A stretch of 64,000 bases of DNA from a bacterium (GTDB lineage Bacteria > Bacteroidota > Ignavibacteria > Kapaibacteriales > UBA7675). Within the stretch, counting starts at the first letter, position 1; each line of letters begins with the position of its first letter. Positions 54,401 through 61,930 of the stretch are shown here, one piece after another. The notes beneath the pieces were generated by a model. The model was not told the DNA's origin. It ran no database searches and worked only from the letters and a program-made list of their open reading frames with translations. Made by a program: the position numbers and the translations under genes. Location: the NCBI GenBank assembly GCA_030430495.1, contig JAUIKM010000005.1, positions 62,001 through 126,000 of the forward strand, in the 5' to 3' direction.

Positions 54401-54792
54401 GAGGCGGCCTGGTTGTTTGTCATGTCCAGATCCGTCAGCGTGCTGGTTACGACTACGTTGTGTTCGCCGACGGCATTGGGCGTCCACGGCGTGGCGGACA
54501 CCTCCGCGCTTTCGCCCTGGGCCAATGCGCCGATCAGGACACTTTCCGGGCCGTGAACAATTTCGCCGTCCAGGTTTTCAACGTAAAATTCAATGATGAC
54601 AAAAGCCGCATCGCCCGGGCCGTTGTTGTGCAAAAACGCTGAGAGTTCAACCGGAAAGCCCGCCGGTACTTCGGCAAAGTTCGGCGGTGAAATGATCTCC
54701 TCCACGGCGATGTCGAAGTCCTGAGCGACAAGCGCCGAGTTTAACAGCAGCAGCGCCGCAAGGCATGAAAAAAAGCGTGAGAAATGTTGCAT
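51469..54792 (-). CDS. T9SS-exported clan CD cysteine peptidase, array copy 2
   Basis: 1,107 residues from the ATG at 54792 (MQHFSRFFSCLAAL), behind AAGGAT; ten upstream codons are unsupported. The length and domain order equal copy 1, and this is its closest relative by eye. His364 (FFYGGHGSRGG) and Cys402 (CIEACYSGT) keep the same positions. The EF-hand loop is DANKDQKITVKE. Cysteines of the Cys-rich module are kept (CPTCY, MCDG, KCIAAAPGGCRK). The C-terminal tail RWDASGLPAGAYFVLLQSSHYSSVARI is almost that of copy 1. A 60-nt tract (54154-54213) is identical to copy 3. Role as for copy 1: surface-displayed protease, target unknown. Confidence 0.82.
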   Translation of the reverse strand: MQHFSRFFSCLAALLLLNSALVAQDFDIAVEEIISPPNFAEVPAGFPVELSAFLHNNGPGDAAFVIIEFYVENLDGEIVHGPESVLIGALAQGESAEVSATPWTPNAVGEHNVVVTSTLTDLDMTNNQAASTAMVYETIIAKDIAIGTVTNELITPSPIAATLVAFLHNNGMVNSWLPVGTQLTDHEGTIDRTLDAKTYFFWFDNEQEADWYHSTSFILFNAWTGAYEVLDADSWPLINGLEIPSFVEEDNTSSDQIYGSYDKGHDETVTYTAQDNPVTTTWALIVTGKPGSENKAGEKKARKNDVNRIKNYLNNNPRGPQIADGNIKTLTGGDGMNGATKQEVCDMLESLKDCDKLYFFYGGHGSRGGSAILKGGSMKWKDLACKLIENGAKEVCVCIEACYSGTAESAMQDKSIPGDGGTTETLDGELTYSSSSGRTTYRKNGCGTYFYKGLESCSQNDSADANKDQKITVKEAILWAANRDSLVSERYPGWTDLDNGARTTVTGKFTFKRTKKTTGKKIQYKICPTCYLNETPVETEGGGVEIQKTTTWYTRIYAWSRIARDPGTKVDIMCDGVKIGTFDGKVGKKTLKCIAAAPGGCRKFNLVESTSSAKPRGSDRTTSSGGDEEVIHMYSTAYLPGQNLFYSIPVDEEPNHQIDASVVPVPGWDLEVNPTTLTTSLLVNPEYVNLSGTVPTTATQGTIITATMCDAVDGSTTLQIVNALVHTTINSNMVDGAELVFNQAHLFGSILSTNGTVLITNSNVHLFQSGAIDIGPGGALVYGNAVVDPEYGVTYTANIEGSVNWHGGALVGPSDGLHLNGASGIVDGGGVHDSGGDGLVLNGTLSGLTIDGFHITDCGDDGIYADGVYNFTVEGADIDNSGGDDIELTNNAFLIMLNSNYDSNKENVPAGSILGRTWSTVFSIKNQDEEALTNATVNVYDATLTLVSSMAADADGFTDNVDLVEYGNIGGTTTYFTPHYVEVIYNNSTTLTLYTADEQDVHGIVIATPLITDAGDELQRPIGPQLEVTPNPAAHDVTISLNNPELVEATVQIVDLRGRRVATLFNGYLTTGRQRFRWDASGLPAGAYFVLLQSSHYSSVARIAIQR
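54154..54213. repeat. 60-nt tract identical to 57596-57655
   Basis: These 60 bases inside array copy 2 match array copy 3 base for base. They encode LDAKTYFFWFDNEQEADWYH in the propeptide-like domain. Synonymous positions are identical too, unlike the flanking sequence. Confidence 0.9.
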
Positions 54793-54845
54793 GATGTCGA
54801 AATCCTTCAAGATGTTTAACACTGGTCCGGTCGGCAGTGAAAAGG

Positions 54846-54885
54846 CACGGCGCGGCGCGCGCCGGAATGCGCCCGCGCCGCCGTG
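54846..54885 (-). terminator. Imperfect GC-rich hairpin behind peptidase paralogue 3
   Basis: CACGGCGCGG-type sequence faces CCGCGCCGCCGTG with a bulge. It lies 17 bp past the stop of the gene at 54902; no T-run. Confidence 0.5.
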
Positions 54886-54901
54886 ATTTCGGTTCCGGGC
54901 T

Positions 54902-57900
54902 TTAACGTTGAATGACGATGCGGGCTACGGAAGCAAAGTGATCCGATTCGAGCAGCACAAAGTACGTCCCCGCCGCCGCCGCGCCGCAGTTCCAGCGGAA
55001 CAACTGATCGCCCGCCGGAATCCTGCCTTTAAACACATGCGCCGTTTCGCGGCCGCGCACATCAACCACGCGCAGGCTGCCGTTGAATGCGGCGTCGGAC
55101 CTGAAAGCTATCGCCGCAACCTTGTCGGCCGGATTGGGCGAAATGTTTAATGGCGGTCCGGCGGGACGCTGCGACGGCTGCGGCTCTTTGACATCGGTGA
55201 TCAGCGGCGTCGGGAACAGAATCTCGACGAGGTCCGGGCTGTCCGCCGTGTGCACCGTCAGCGTCGTGGAGTTGTTGTAAATCACCTCGACGTAGTGCGG
55301 AGTGTACCAGGCGGTTGTTCCGCCGATATTGCCGTACTCGACCAGATCGACCGAATTTGTGTAGCCCTCGGCGTCCGCCGTCAGCGCGGCGACCATCGTG
55401 GCCGTGGCGTCGTAAACATTGACCGTCGCATTTGTGAGCGGCTCGCCGTCCTGATTGATGATGTTAAAGGACGTAGTCCAGAGGCGGCCCAGCAGCGAAC
55501 CCGCGGGCACGTTTTCCTTGTTGCTGTCGTACTCGGAGTTTAACATCAGAATAAAAGCGCCGTTGCTCAGCTCGATGTCGTCGTCGCCCGAATTCTCGAT
55601 GTCCGCGCCCTTGATCGTGTAGAAGTAGGTGCCGTCCACAAAAATGCCGTCGTCGGCCGCGCCGGTGACGTGAATGCCGTCGATTGTCATTCCCGCCATA
55701 TTGCCGCTTAACTTCAACCCGTCGCCCTGGCTGTCGTGAATGCCGCCGCCTTTGACAAATCCCGCCGCGCCGTTGAGCTCCAGCCCGTCGTTGGGGCGTA
55801 TCAGCGCGCTTGCCATCCAGTTCAGCGTACCTGCGGCGGCCGCGTCGTAGGTGACGCCCAGATACGGTTCGATAATGCCGTTGCTGAAGTTCAGCGTGCC
55901 GCCGCCCGCGACGTCGACCGCGCCGCTCTGCATCAGGTGGATCGAGCCGTCCGTGATGTCGATGACGCCGGTCGTGGAAAGTATGCTGCCGTACAGATCG
56001 ATTTCGTTAAACACAATGTCGTCGCCGTCGACGATGTTGCTGTTAATCGTCGACTGAATGAGCGCATCCACGAAGTAGTAGGTGCCGCTGCCGTCGTCGG
56101 CGTCGATCGCCTCGCTGTAGATCGACGTGCCCGTGGTGGCCGTCGTCGGCACTGTACCGCTCAGGCTGTAGTACTCGGGATTGATAAGCACCGATGTTGT
56201 CAGCGTCGTCGGGTTAACACCCAGGTTCCAGCCGGGCGCCGGATTGACCGAAATGTCGATCGTGTGGTTCGGCTCTTCGTCGACCGGATTGCTGTAATAC
56301 AGGAACTCGCCCGGCAGATAAGTGGTCGTGTACAGGGTGAAAACCGATTCGTCGGGGTAGAGGGCGGTGGTCCGGTCGCTGCCGCCTTGTTTAATGCCTG
56401 GAACGGTCTTTTTTAAGTGGAATTTTTTCCAGTTGGCCGGCCCGGCGCCGATGCATTTAACTTCGTGGCGTTGCAGTTCGCCGTCGAACTCGCCGATCTT
56501 GGTGCCGTCGCAAATGATGTCCACCGTGGTTCCTTTTTTTCGTGGATTGTTGGACGTTGCATAAACGCGCGTGAACCAGGACGGCGTCTTTTTGGTGGTC
56601 GTTCCGCCGCCCTGTTTGGGCACTTCCTCGTAGGTTAAGTAACAGGTGCGGCAGAGGTAGTAGGTGATGTTGTCGCCGGTGTTTTTTAACCGCATATTGC
56701 CGCTGCGCTTTTTACGCGTCACCGTCACGCGGCTTTCGTTGTCCAGATCCGTCCAGCCGGGTTGTTTAACCGACACGAGGGAGTCGCGATTGGCGGCCCA
56801 CAGGATGGCTTCTTTGACTGATATCTTTTTGTCTTTGTTGACGTCTGCGCTGTCGGACTGGCTGCAGGCTTCCAGACCTTTGTAAAAGGGCGTACCGCAT
56901 TTGTTGATGCGCAGTGTGGTGCGGCCTTTGGAGCTGGAGTAAACCAGTTCGCCGTTGAGCGTTTGTTCCGTGCCGCCCGGTCCGGGGATGCTTTTTTCCT
57001 GCATCGGCTTTTCGGCCGAACCCGAGTAACAGGCCTCGATGCACACGCAGACTTCTTTGGCGCCGTTTTCGATGAGTTTACACGCCAGCTCCTTCCACTT
57101 CATGTCCGAACCCTTAAGAATGGCGCTGCCGCCGCGGGAGCCGTGGCCGCCGTAGAAAAAGTAGAGTTTGTCACAGTCTTTGAGTGCGTCGAGCGAGTCG
57201 CATATTTCCTGTTTGGTCGCGCCTTCCATATCGTCGCCGCCGGTGAGAACTTTGATGTTTTTATCGGCTATCTGCGGTCCGCGCGGGTTGTTGTTTAAGT
57301 AGTTTTTGATGCGGTTGACATCGTTTTTGCGCGCTTTTTTCTCGCCGGCTTTGTTTTTGCTGCCGGGCTCGCCGGTGACGATCATCGCCCAGGTTGTATT
57401 GACGGGCTGGTCGACCGGCGTATAGTTGACGGTCTCGTCGTGGCCTGTTGAATACGTGCCGTAAAACTGGTCCACCGTACTGTTGTCCGCCTCGAAAAAG
57501 GACGGGATTTCGGCTCCGTCGATCAGCGGCCAGGATTCGGCCTCGATGACTTCGTACTGGCCGTTCCAGGCATTAAACAAAATAAAACTTGTCGGATGAT
57601 ACCAATCCGCTTCTTGTTCGTTGTCGAACCAGAAGAAATAGGTTTTTGCGTCCAGCGTTCGGTTTACAGTGCCTTCGTGATCGGTAACCACCGTGCCGAC
57701 GGGCAGCCAGGTGGTCGTCTCACCGTAGTTGTGCAGGAAGGCCACGAGCGTCGCGGCGATCGGGTTGGGCGTAATCAGATCGTCGGTAACTGTTTCGATC
57801 GCCGACTCTTTGTTAATGAGAACTTCATATACTTCCACCGTGGACGTCAACTGATTGTTGCCGGGGTCCAGGTCGCTGAGCGTGCTGGTCACCACGACGG

Positions 57901-58234
57901 TGTGTTCGCCGAGCTGATTCGGGGTCCAGGGCGTGGCGGATATGTCCGCGCTTTCGCCCTCGGCCAGTGCGCCGATCAACAGTGTCTCCGGGCCGTGAAC
58001 GATATTGCCGTCGGAGTCCTCAACGTGAATATCGACAATCACAAACGCGGCGTCGGATGGACCGTTGTTAAGTATCAGCGCTTCAAGCGCCACTTCGTAT
58101 CCCGCCTGAACTTCGGACAGATTTCCAGGGGAGAGAACCTCCTCCACGGAAATGTCGAAATCATGAGCGGCGCTGCGCTGGAAGCCAAGTGCGGCAATGA
58201 TTAAACAAAAGATGCTGGTGCAGAGTGTGCGCAT
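54902..58234 (-). CDS. T9SS-exported clan CD cysteine peptidase, array copy 3
   Basis: 1,110 residues from the ATG at 58234 (MRTLCTSIFCLIIAAL), with CGGAGACA upstream; 13 earlier codons are unsupported. The domain order is as in copies 1 and 2, with His364 (FFYGGHGSRGG) and Cys402 (CIEACYSGS) at identical numbers. The EF-hand loop is DVNKDKKISVKE. In the Cys-rich module one of the conserved cysteines is lost (GPANWKKF where others have GKCRKF or similar). The T9SS tail has NISPNPADKV and ends SVARIVIQR. Divergence from copies 1/2 is moderate overall, but the 60-nt tract at 57596-57655 equals copy 2, pointing to gene conversion. Confidence 0.82.
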   Translation of the reverse strand: MRTLCTSIFCLIIAALGFQRSAAHDFDISVEEVLSPGNLSEVQAGYEVALEALILNNGPSDAAFVIVDIHVEDSDGNIVHGPETLLIGALAEGESADISATPWTPNQLGEHTVVVTSTLSDLDPGNNQLTSTVEVYEVLINKESAIETVTDDLITPNPIAATLVAFLHNYGETTTWLPVGTVVTDHEGTVNRTLDAKTYFFWFDNEQEADWYHPTSFILFNAWNGQYEVIEAESWPLIDGAEIPSFFEADNSTVDQFYGTYSTGHDETVNYTPVDQPVNTTWAMIVTGEPGSKNKAGEKKARKNDVNRIKNYLNNNPRGPQIADKNIKVLTGGDDMEGATKQEICDSLDALKDCDKLYFFYGGHGSRGGSAILKGSDMKWKELACKLIENGAKEVCVCIEACYSGSAEKPMQEKSIPGPGGTEQTLNGELVYSSSKGRTTLRINKCGTPFYKGLEACSQSDSADVNKDKKISVKEAILWAANRDSLVSVKQPGWTDLDNESRVTVTRKKRSGNMRLKNTGDNITYYLCRTCYLTYEEVPKQGGGTTTKKTPSWFTRVYATSNNPRKKGTTVDIICDGTKIGEFDGELQRHEVKCIGAGPANWKKFHLKKTVPGIKQGGSDRTTALYPDESVFTLYTTTYLPGEFLYYSNPVDEEPNHTIDISVNPAPGWNLGVNPTTLTTSVLINPEYYSLSGTVPTTATTGTSIYSEAIDADDGSGTYYFVDALIQSTINSNIVDGDDIVFNEIDLYGSILSTTGVIDITDGSIHLMQSGAVDVAGGGTLNFSNGIIEPYLGVTYDAAAAGTLNWMASALIRPNDGLELNGAAGFVKGGGIHDSQGDGLKLSGNMAGMTIDGIHVTGAADDGIFVDGTYFYTIKGADIENSGDDDIELSNGAFILMLNSEYDSNKENVPAGSLLGRLWTTSFNIINQDGEPLTNATVNVYDATATMVAALTADAEGYTNSVDLVEYGNIGGTTAWYTPHYVEVIYNNSTTLTVHTADSPDLVEILFPTPLITDVKEPQPSQRPAGPPLNISPNPADKVAAIAFRSDAAFNGSLRVVDVRGRETAHVFKGRIPAGDQLFRWNCGAAAAGTYFVLLESDHFASVARIVIQR
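57596..57655. repeat. 60-nt tract identical to 54154-54213
   Basis: Second copy of the tract, inside array copy 3 in the same orientation and at the equivalent protein position. Flanking bases differ at many third positions. Confidence 0.9.
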
Positions 58235-58300
58235 GATTGCTGTCTCCGAATGATGTGAAAAGGTGAGTTGCATTGCGGAGTCGCTCTCCGCACGCAGAAG

Positions 58301-58330
58301 CCGGGAATTCCCCGCGTGGGGAAATCCCGG
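58301..58330 (-). terminator. Hairpin behind peptidase paralogue 4
   Basis: CCGGGAATTCCCC pairs with GGGGAAATCCCGG (one mismatch) around a four-base loop, about 70 bp past the stop of the gene at 58402. No T-run on the minus strand. Confidence 0.65.
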
Positions 58331-58401
58331 TCTGTAGTCGGGCCGGATCGCAGTGAGGAGTGGAGGCGCCGCTGTCGAGCGGCGTGGCGATCAGGCCGAG
58401 A

Positions 58402-61400
58402 TTAACGTTGAAGGACGATGCGGGCGACCGAAGCGGCGCCGTTTATTTCCAGTACCGCAAAGTACGCGCCGACAGGAGTCTCCGCAGCGTCCCAGGCCAG
58501 TTTGTGTTCGCCGGCGCTTAAACGTCCGCTGAAGGGACGCGCAACTTCGCGCCCGCTCAGGTCCAGAATGCGCAGGACCGCGGGGCCGGTGCGTTCCAGC
58601 GTGAAGCCCACCGCCACGTTGTTAAACGCCGGGACAGGCGTGACTGTTAACTCCGGACCGCTCGCCCGCTGCTGCGCCGGTCTGTCGCCGACGTCCGTAA
58701 TCAGCGGCGTCGCGATAACAATTTCGTGTACATTGGGACTGTCGGCCGTGTACAGCGAAATCGTCGTTGAACCGTTGTAGGTTACTCCGATAATGTGCGG
58801 CGTGTAGAAAGCCGTTGAGCCGCCGGCGCGCGCGTATTCGTACAGGTCCAGCGTACTGGTGAATCCTTCGGCGTCGACGGTCAGTGTCGTGACGGGAGCG
58901 GCGTTGGCGTCAAGGACGGTCACCGAGGCATTCGTCAGCGGCTCGCCGTCCTGGTTCTCGATGTAGAACGCCGTCGACCATGAACGCACGAGAATGGAAC
59001 CGGCGTCCAGCACTTCTTTGGACTGATCGTAGAAGCTGTTTTTCATGAATACAAAGGCGGAGTTCTGCAGCACGAGGTCGTCGCCCGTCGAGCCGGTGAT
59101 ATCCGCGCCTTCAACCGTAATGTTAAACGATCCGTCAATTACCATGCCGTCGCCGCCGGAGTTGCTGATCTCGAGTCCGTCGAATGTTAAACCAGACAGG
59201 TTGCCGGTGAGTGTGACGCCGTCGCCCTGGCTGTCGTGGATGCCGCCGCCTTCGATGAAGCCGTCGGCGCCGTTGAGGTACAGACCGTTAACGGGACCGA
59301 TCAGGCCGCTGCCGCGCCATTCCAGCGTACCGGCGATATTGGTCCAGTAGTCGACGCCGCCCGCCGGTTCGATGATCGAATTGCTGAACTTCAGGGTCCC
59401 GTTCGCCGCCACGTCAAAGTCGACGTTGTCCTGCAGGTAGTGGATGCTCGCGTCGGTGATGTCGATCAGGCCGTTGCTCGCGTAAATGCCGCCGTAGAGA
59501 TCGACTTCGTTAAACGACAGGTTGCCGCCGTCGACGATATTGGAGTTGATCGTGGTGTGGATCAGGGCGTCCACCAGTTGATAGGTTAAACTGCCGTCGT
59601 CCTGGTCGGTCATCGTTGCGATAATCGCCGTGCCTACAGTCGCCGTCGTCGGCACAGTGCCCGTCAGAACAACCGTCTCGGGGTTAACCAGCACCGAAGT
59701 TGTCAGGGTCGTCGGGTTGACGCCCAGGTTCCAGCCGGCAACGGGGTCGACGCTCGCGTTGATCGTGTGGTTGGGTTCCTCTTCTATGTGGGTCGCCCAG
59801 TAGAGATTCTGACCGGGGAAATAGGAGTGCGTGGCCTGATATACAACGGCGTCGTCCTGGTTCAGCAACGAGGTGGTGCGGTCTTTGGTCACCGGTTTGA
59901 TCGTGTTGGACGATTTCTTGATTTTAAACTTTTTGCAGCGCGCATTGGCCGTTGCGATGCAGACCTTGGTTTTCTTCGGCAGTTTGCCGTCGAATGTGCC
60001 GATTACGACGCCGTCGCAGCAGAGGTCGACTTTGTCGCCGGTTTTGCGTGGATTGGTTGCGTAGGCGTAGACGCGCGTTATCCAGCTCGTGTCGCGCATT
60101 GTTTCGCCAGTGCTTCCACCGTCGCCGTTGTTGTCGCCCGCGTCTTCCTCGGTCTGCTGGGGCGGCGTCTCGGTGATGTAACAGGTTGAGCAGACGGTGT
60201 ATTTAATCGACTTGCCGGTTTTGCTGCTGCTGCTTTTTTTGCTGCGTTTGCCGGTAACCGTGGTTGTGCTGCCGTCGTCGAGGTTCGTGCAGCCGGGCAT
60301 CTGATTGGCGACGAGCGGGTCGTTGGCGGCGGCCCACAGCATGGCCTCTTTGTTGCTGACCTTGCCGTCGCCGTTGGCGTCGCCCTGCAGATCGGCCGTG
60401 CAGCTTTCGAGCCCTTTGTAGTAGGGCGTGCCGCAGCCGTCGATCCGTTTGGTGACTTTGTCCGAGGAGGAAGAGTAGGTCACTTCGCCGCTGAGTCCTT
60501 CCTGTTCGCCGCCTTCGCCTTCCTGCGTTTTTTCCATCAGCGCCTCGCAGGCCGTACCGGAGTAACAGGCTTCGATGTTGGCACAGACCTCTTTCGCGCC
60601 GTTGTCGATGAGTTTACACGCCAGCTTTTCCCAGCTCATCTTGCCTCCGCGCAGGCAGGCTTCGCCTTTTTTGCTGCCGTGGCCGGCGTAGTAGATGTAG
60701 AGTTTGTCGCAGTCCTCCATAGCGTCCAGGGCGTCGCAGACTTCCTGCTCGGTTGCGCCGCTGAAGTTGGTGCCGGTCAGAACCGTGATGTTGTCGTTGT
60801 CGATCTGCGGTCCGCGCGGGTTGTTGTTAACATAATTGCGGATGCGGTTGACGTCGTTTTCACGTGCGCGTCGTTCGCCGCCGCCATTGATGTTTTTACC
60901 GCTGAATATTAAACACCAGGTGGTATTGGCCGGTTGATCGATGCCGGTGTAGTTGACAATTTCCGAGGGGTGGCTGACGTAAGTGCCGTAGACGCGGTCC
61001 GGACTGGCATTGCCCTGCTGCGTGAACGTCAGAATCTCCGTACCGTTGACGACGGGCCAGCTTTCAGCCTCCGTGACGGTGTACGCGCCGGTCCAGGCGT
61101 TGACGTACACATACGTGGCCGGGTGCATCCAGTCGGCATCCTGTACGTTGTCAAACCAGAAAAAGTAGGTTTTGGCCGTCAGCGTGTTGTTGAAGGTCTC
61201 GGCGTAGTCCGCTACCGAAGCGCCGACGGGCAGCCAGGAATTAACCGCCTGGCTGTTGTATAGAAAAGCCACCAGCTGATCGGCGTACTGGCTCTGCGGA
61301 ATGACGTTGTTTAACACGGTCGTGATTGCCTGGTCCTGCGTGATCAGGACCTCGTAGGTAAACACATCGTTGGTCAACTGATCGTTGAGCGGATTCAGAT

Positions 61401-61764
61401 CCGTCATTGTGCTTGTCACGACAACGCGGAAGTAACCGGTTTGCAGGGGCGTCCATGGCGAATAACTCTGGGCAACAAAGGAATCGCCCGCTCCAAGGTT
61501 GTCGACAAAGATGTTTTCAGGGCCGTGCACAACTTCACCGTCTTCCGTTTCCACGCGGAATTCAACAATGGCAAAAGGCGCATCGGAAGGTCCCAGGTTT
61601 GTTAACACGGCTTCCAGATCAATCGGGTAACCGAGCGGGTGTTCACTCTCGTGTTTGGGTGAGGTGATTTCCTCGACCATAATATCGTAATCCTGCGCCT
61701 CCGCGCTCAGGCAAAAGCTGAACGCCACAGCGGCGCAGACCAGGATTTGACGCAAATTTCTCAT
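58402..61764 (-). CDS. T9SS-exported clan CD cysteine peptidase, array copy 4
   Basis: 1,120 residues; signal peptide ends LSAEAQ. The same architecture but more diverged. Catalytic His362 stands in YYAGHGSKKG and Cys400 in NIEACYSGT, again 38 apart. The EF-hand loop is DANGDGKVSNKE, the nearest to the textbook form. After CSTCY there is an acidic, Gly-rich insert (QQTEEDAGDNNGDGGSTGE) where the other copies have a short linker. The Cys-rich module keeps LCCDG and ARCKKF. The beta-helix and T9SS tail (TPVPAFNNV to SVARIVLQR) are present; the tail has VPAF in place of the usual NPA. Export by T9SS is still likely. Its target may differ from copies 1-3. Confidence 0.8.
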   Translation of the reverse strand: MRNLRQILVCAAVAFSFCLSAEAQDYDIMVEEITSPKHESEHPLGYPIDLEAVLTNLGPSDAPFAIVEFRVETEDGEVVHGPENIFVDNLGAGDSFVAQSYSPWTPLQTGYFRVVVTSTMTDLNPLNDQLTNDVFTYEVLITQDQAITTVLNNVIPQSQYADQLVAFLYNSQAVNSWLPVGASVADYAETFNNTLTAKTYFFWFDNVQDADWMHPATYVYVNAWTGAYTVTEAESWPVVNGTEILTFTQQGNASPDRVYGTYVSHPSEIVNYTGIDQPANTTWCLIFSGKNINGGGERRARENDVNRIRNYVNNNPRGPQIDNDNITVLTGTNFSGATEQEVCDALDAMEDCDKLYIYYAGHGSKKGEACLRGGKMSWEKLACKLIDNGAKEVCANIEACYSGTACEALMEKTQEGEGGEQEGLSGEVTYSSSSDKVTKRIDGCGTPYYKGLESCTADLQGDANGDGKVSNKEAMLWAAANDPLVANQMPGCTNLDDGSTTTVTGKRSKKSSSSKTGKSIKYTVCSTCYITETPPQQTEEDAGDNNGDGGSTGETMRDTSWITRVYAYATNPRKTGDKVDLCCDGVVIGTFDGKLPKKTKVCIATANARCKKFKIKKSSNTIKPVTKDRTTSLLNQDDAVVYQATHSYFPGQNLYWATHIEEEPNHTINASVDPVAGWNLGVNPTTLTTSVLVNPETVVLTGTVPTTATVGTAIIATMTDQDDGSLTYQLVDALIHTTINSNIVDGGNLSFNEVDLYGGIYASNGLIDITDASIHYLQDNVDFDVAANGTLKFSNSIIEPAGGVDYWTNIAGTLEWRGSGLIGPVNGLYLNGADGFIEGGGIHDSQGDGVTLTGNLSGLTFDGLEISNSGGDGMVIDGSFNITVEGADITGSTGDDLVLQNSAFVFMKNSFYDQSKEVLDAGSILVRSWSTAFYIENQDGEPLTNASVTVLDANAAPVTTLTVDAEGFTSTLDLYEYARAGGSTAFYTPHIIGVTYNGSTTISLYTADSPNVHEIVIATPLITDVGDRPAQQRASGPELTVTPVPAFNNVAVGFTLERTGPAVLRILDLSGREVARPFSGRLSAGEHKLAWDAAETPVGAYFAVLEINGAASVARIVLQR

Positions 61765-61877
61765 ACAACAGGTTCCGTGAAATAAGTTTGATGGTATGGT
61801 TCATGGCAGCGTGCTTCCATTGTCGTCGATTTGGCACAGGCAATGGCATGATTTTCTTGTTTGTCACGGAGCCGTAA

Positions 61878-61924
61878 ACGGACCGACTGAAAACAGGGTC
61901 TCCGGCCGGTCCGTTGTACGGGCT
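61878..61924 (-). terminator. Hairpin behind peptidase paralogue 5
   Basis: ACGGACCG pairs perfectly with CGGTCCGT around a 31-base spacer that itself may fold. It begins seven bases after the stop of the gene at 61931. The downstream run is TTTACGG, so termination strength is uncertain. Confidence 0.5.
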
Positions 61925-61930
61925 TCGGTG

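Noticed and set aside
58402-61764. Gingipain (family C25) identity for the array
   Set aside because: T9SS tail and clan CD fold fit, but the His and Cys motifs and the following EF-hand order match caspase/legumain-like proteins better than C25.
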